A stretch of 64,000 nucleotides of DNA, from positions 124,001-188,000 of the forward strand of contig NZ_JBIWCW010000006.1 in assembly GCF_044761665.1 (NCBI RefSeq), given 5' to 3'. Below the pieces are notes generated by a model, which was not told the origin of the DNA, ran no database searches, and worked only from the letters and a program-made list of their open reading frames with translations. This document shows, piece by piece, positions 62,769 through 64,000 of the stretch. Source of the stretch: Peribacillus sp044761665. Lineage in GTDB: Bacteria; Bacillota; Bacilli; Bacillales; DSM-1321. The position numbers and the translations under genes were made by a program. Numbering within the stretch: the first letter of the stretch is position 1; every line of letters begins with the position of its first letter.

Positions 62769-64000
62769 CTATGAAGCATCCTTTAGTAATGCTTCTTCAT
62801 TCTTACCACTATTTTTCTGGAAACCAATTAAATCAGAAATAGCCTTAAAAACTACATCCCCGGTAAGTTGTATTCTTTCAGGGCTTACATGCTCTATTTT
62901 ATCCTCTAAAGAATGATAATAAGGCTCGATATTTGCGCCCCCAGGTGGTGTACCAGGTTCCATCCATATGAACAACGCTGATGGTACCCCTTTCTCGTGG
63001 AATGGAACATGATCAGACCTACTCAACATATGAACAGGCAATAAATCCTTATTAATATCTAGTTTTTCAGCAGCTTGATGTGTTGATTGCGAAACAAGAT
63101 TCGATTTCCCATCTACAGTATTAATAAAAAGTTGCGAGGCAGGTACCCAAGCCGTACCAGTCATATCCATCTGAAACTGAACTTTTGTTCTTTTAACTTC
63201 ATCTTCTGACAAATTACCGATATGGTATTTCGAGCCTACAAATCCAAGTTCTTCGCCCCCAAAGGCAGCGAAGCGTAATTCTTTGTCGCCATCGTAGTCC
63301 TTAAAAATCCTTGCCAACTCCATTAGTGTAGACGTCCCGGAGGCATCATCATTGGCCCCTGGCGCGAATGCAACACTGTCCAAATGTGAGCCAATGTAAT
63401 ATATTTCAGGATTTTCAATGCCTTTTGGTTTTTTTACAGCGATTACATTGACTGTTTTTTGATTCGTCAGTGTTTTAATTGAAAGTTGAACTTTTACATT
63501 TCCTTTGGAAAGTTGAGAAACAAATGCTTCCCCATCCTTCTTAGTAATTGTCGCAACCGGAATGTTAGGGCGTACGCTGCCTAGGGAAACAGATGGAAGG
63601 GTAAAGCGATCCTGGTTGTCATATATAAGAACACCTATCGCACCTGCAGCCATTGCGTTTTGCACCTTGGCCCCGGCAGTGATTCCTCCATTTTGTATTA
63701 AGGCGATTTTGCCACTTGCAGCCGCAGTGAAATCACTCGGTTGGCCAGCACCCGCATGATATATATTCCCTGTGATACCGTCCCCAGTCGTTTGAGGGGC
63801 TCCACTAACGGACCTCAATGGAAGTTTTTTGTTATTGTCGGAGAGCACCTTAAGTATCAATTCAACTCGATTGCTCCTGGGCGCTTCCTCGATTTTGGTC
63901 TCATAGCCGTAACTTTTCAACACACTTTCAATGTATTCAGCACCTGCTCTCTCTCCCTCGCTGCCTGCCTCCCTTGGCCCAATATCAACACTTAGGTGTT
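62769..64000 (-). CDS. M28-family aminopeptidase (YwaD-like), partial
   Basis: The frame is open to the right window edge (upstream residues include GPREAGSEGERAGAEYIESV), so the N-terminus and any signal peptide lie outside. A PA domain occupies about residues 55-160 of the visible part. The zinc ligands follow in order: GSHLDSV, GANDDASGT, GGEELG, the Asp in QMDMTG and the His in YYHSLEDK. It removes N-terminal amino acids and is likely secreted, as in its family. Terminator hairpins follow its stop. Confidence 0.92.
   Translation of the reverse strand, partial: HLSVDIGPREAGSEGERAGAEYIESVLKSYGYETKIEEAPRSNRVELILKVLSDNNKKLPLRSVSGAPQTTGDGITGNIYHAGAGQPSDFTAAASGKIALIQNGGITAGAKVQNAMAAGAIGVLIYDNQDRFTLPSVSLGSVRPNIPVATITKKDGEAFVSQLSKGNVKVQLSIKTLTNQKTVNVIAVKKPKGIENPEIYYIGSHLDSVAFAPGANDDASGTSTLMELARIFKDYDGDKELRFAAFGGEELGFVGSKYHIGNLSEDEVKRTKVQFQMDMTGTAWVPASQLFINTVDGKSNLVSQSTHQAAEKLDINKDLLPVHMLSRSDHVPFHEKGVPSALFIWMEPGTPPGGANIEPYYHSLEDKIEHVSPERIQLTGDVVFKAISDLIGFQKNSGKNEEALLKDAS

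Overview
The window looks like a low-GC Gram-positive chromosome of the order Bacillales. The evidence is strong GGAGG-type ribosome binding sites, frequent TTG/GTG starts, PucR/LacI/LysR/MarR regulators, a Bacillus-type tRNA-Arg 3' end, and best-fitting families such as UxuA/UxuB, CtaB, DUF1878-like and DUF771. I cannot name the genus; a Lysinibacillus/Psychrobacillus-like Planococcaceae member is only a guess.

Region 1 (about 0.9-28 kb) is an aromatic-compound catabolic island. A minus-strand operon (22138 to 11251) carries two acyl-CoA-dehydrogenase-fold flavin monooxygenases, a flavin reductase, two extradiol ring-cleavage dioxygenases, two C-C bond hydrolases, a fumarate-reductase-type flavoprotein, and the complete lower pathway: 2-hydroxypentadienoate hydratase, acylating acetaldehyde dehydrogenase and 4-hydroxy-2-oxovalerate aldolase. 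It ends at a terminator. A second minus-strand series (11088 to 926) adds an SMP-30 lactonase, a third extradiol dioxygenase, a kinase-less FAD synthetase, a PEP-mutase/isocitrate-lyase family enzyme, two more flavoprotein dehydrogenases, an SDR, a GlcG-like protein, an ACS-family transporter and a racemase-fold protein without its cysteines. Divergently, a XylR-type aromatic sensor fused to a PucR-type DNA-binding domain probably controls the island. It is followed by a frameshifted MFS transporter, an FAH-family hydrolase and a fourth extradiol dioxygenase. Together these genes would hydroxylate an aromatic ring, cleave it meta, hydrolyse the product and feed pyruvate and acetyl-CoA into central metabolism. 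The substrate is unknown.

Region 2 (28-31.4 kb) is a LysR regulator facing an SDR and an MFS transporter, with a LysR-type palindrome between them. Region 3 (31.4-40.3 kb) is a sugar-acid locus: uxuA, uxuB, kdgA, a frameshifted kdgK, two zinc alcohol dehydrogenases, an ACS transporter, a LacI regulator with a perfect operator, and the 3' remnant of an Ldh_2 dehydrogenase. It fits hexonate/hexuronate (for example L-gulonate or fructuronate) breakdown through KDG.

Region 4 (40.6-46.6 kb) is mixed: an EamA transporter, the duplicated 3' end of an MFS gene, a region-2-only ECF sigma-like protein, a decayed SDR, a stand-alone heme O synthase, and a secreted lipoprotein nuclease with an 8-bp tandem repeat upstream.

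Region 5 (46.7-60.5 kb) is an AT-rich mobile/defence island: decayed resolvase, integrase, HEPN and DUF3987 genes, two frameshifted tyrosine integrases and a tRNA-Arg 3'-end remnant as likely attachment site. Its intact cargo is a 1080-aa nuclease-STAND NTPase preceded by an HNH-type protein, and a 567-aa protein with a diadenylate-cyclase-like domain behind an unrecognised N-terminal region. These are the best candidates for undescribed systems.

Region 6 (60.9-64 kb) holds a nitroreductase with an operator-like palindrome in its promoter, a MarR regulator and a partial M28 aminopeptidase cut by the window edge.
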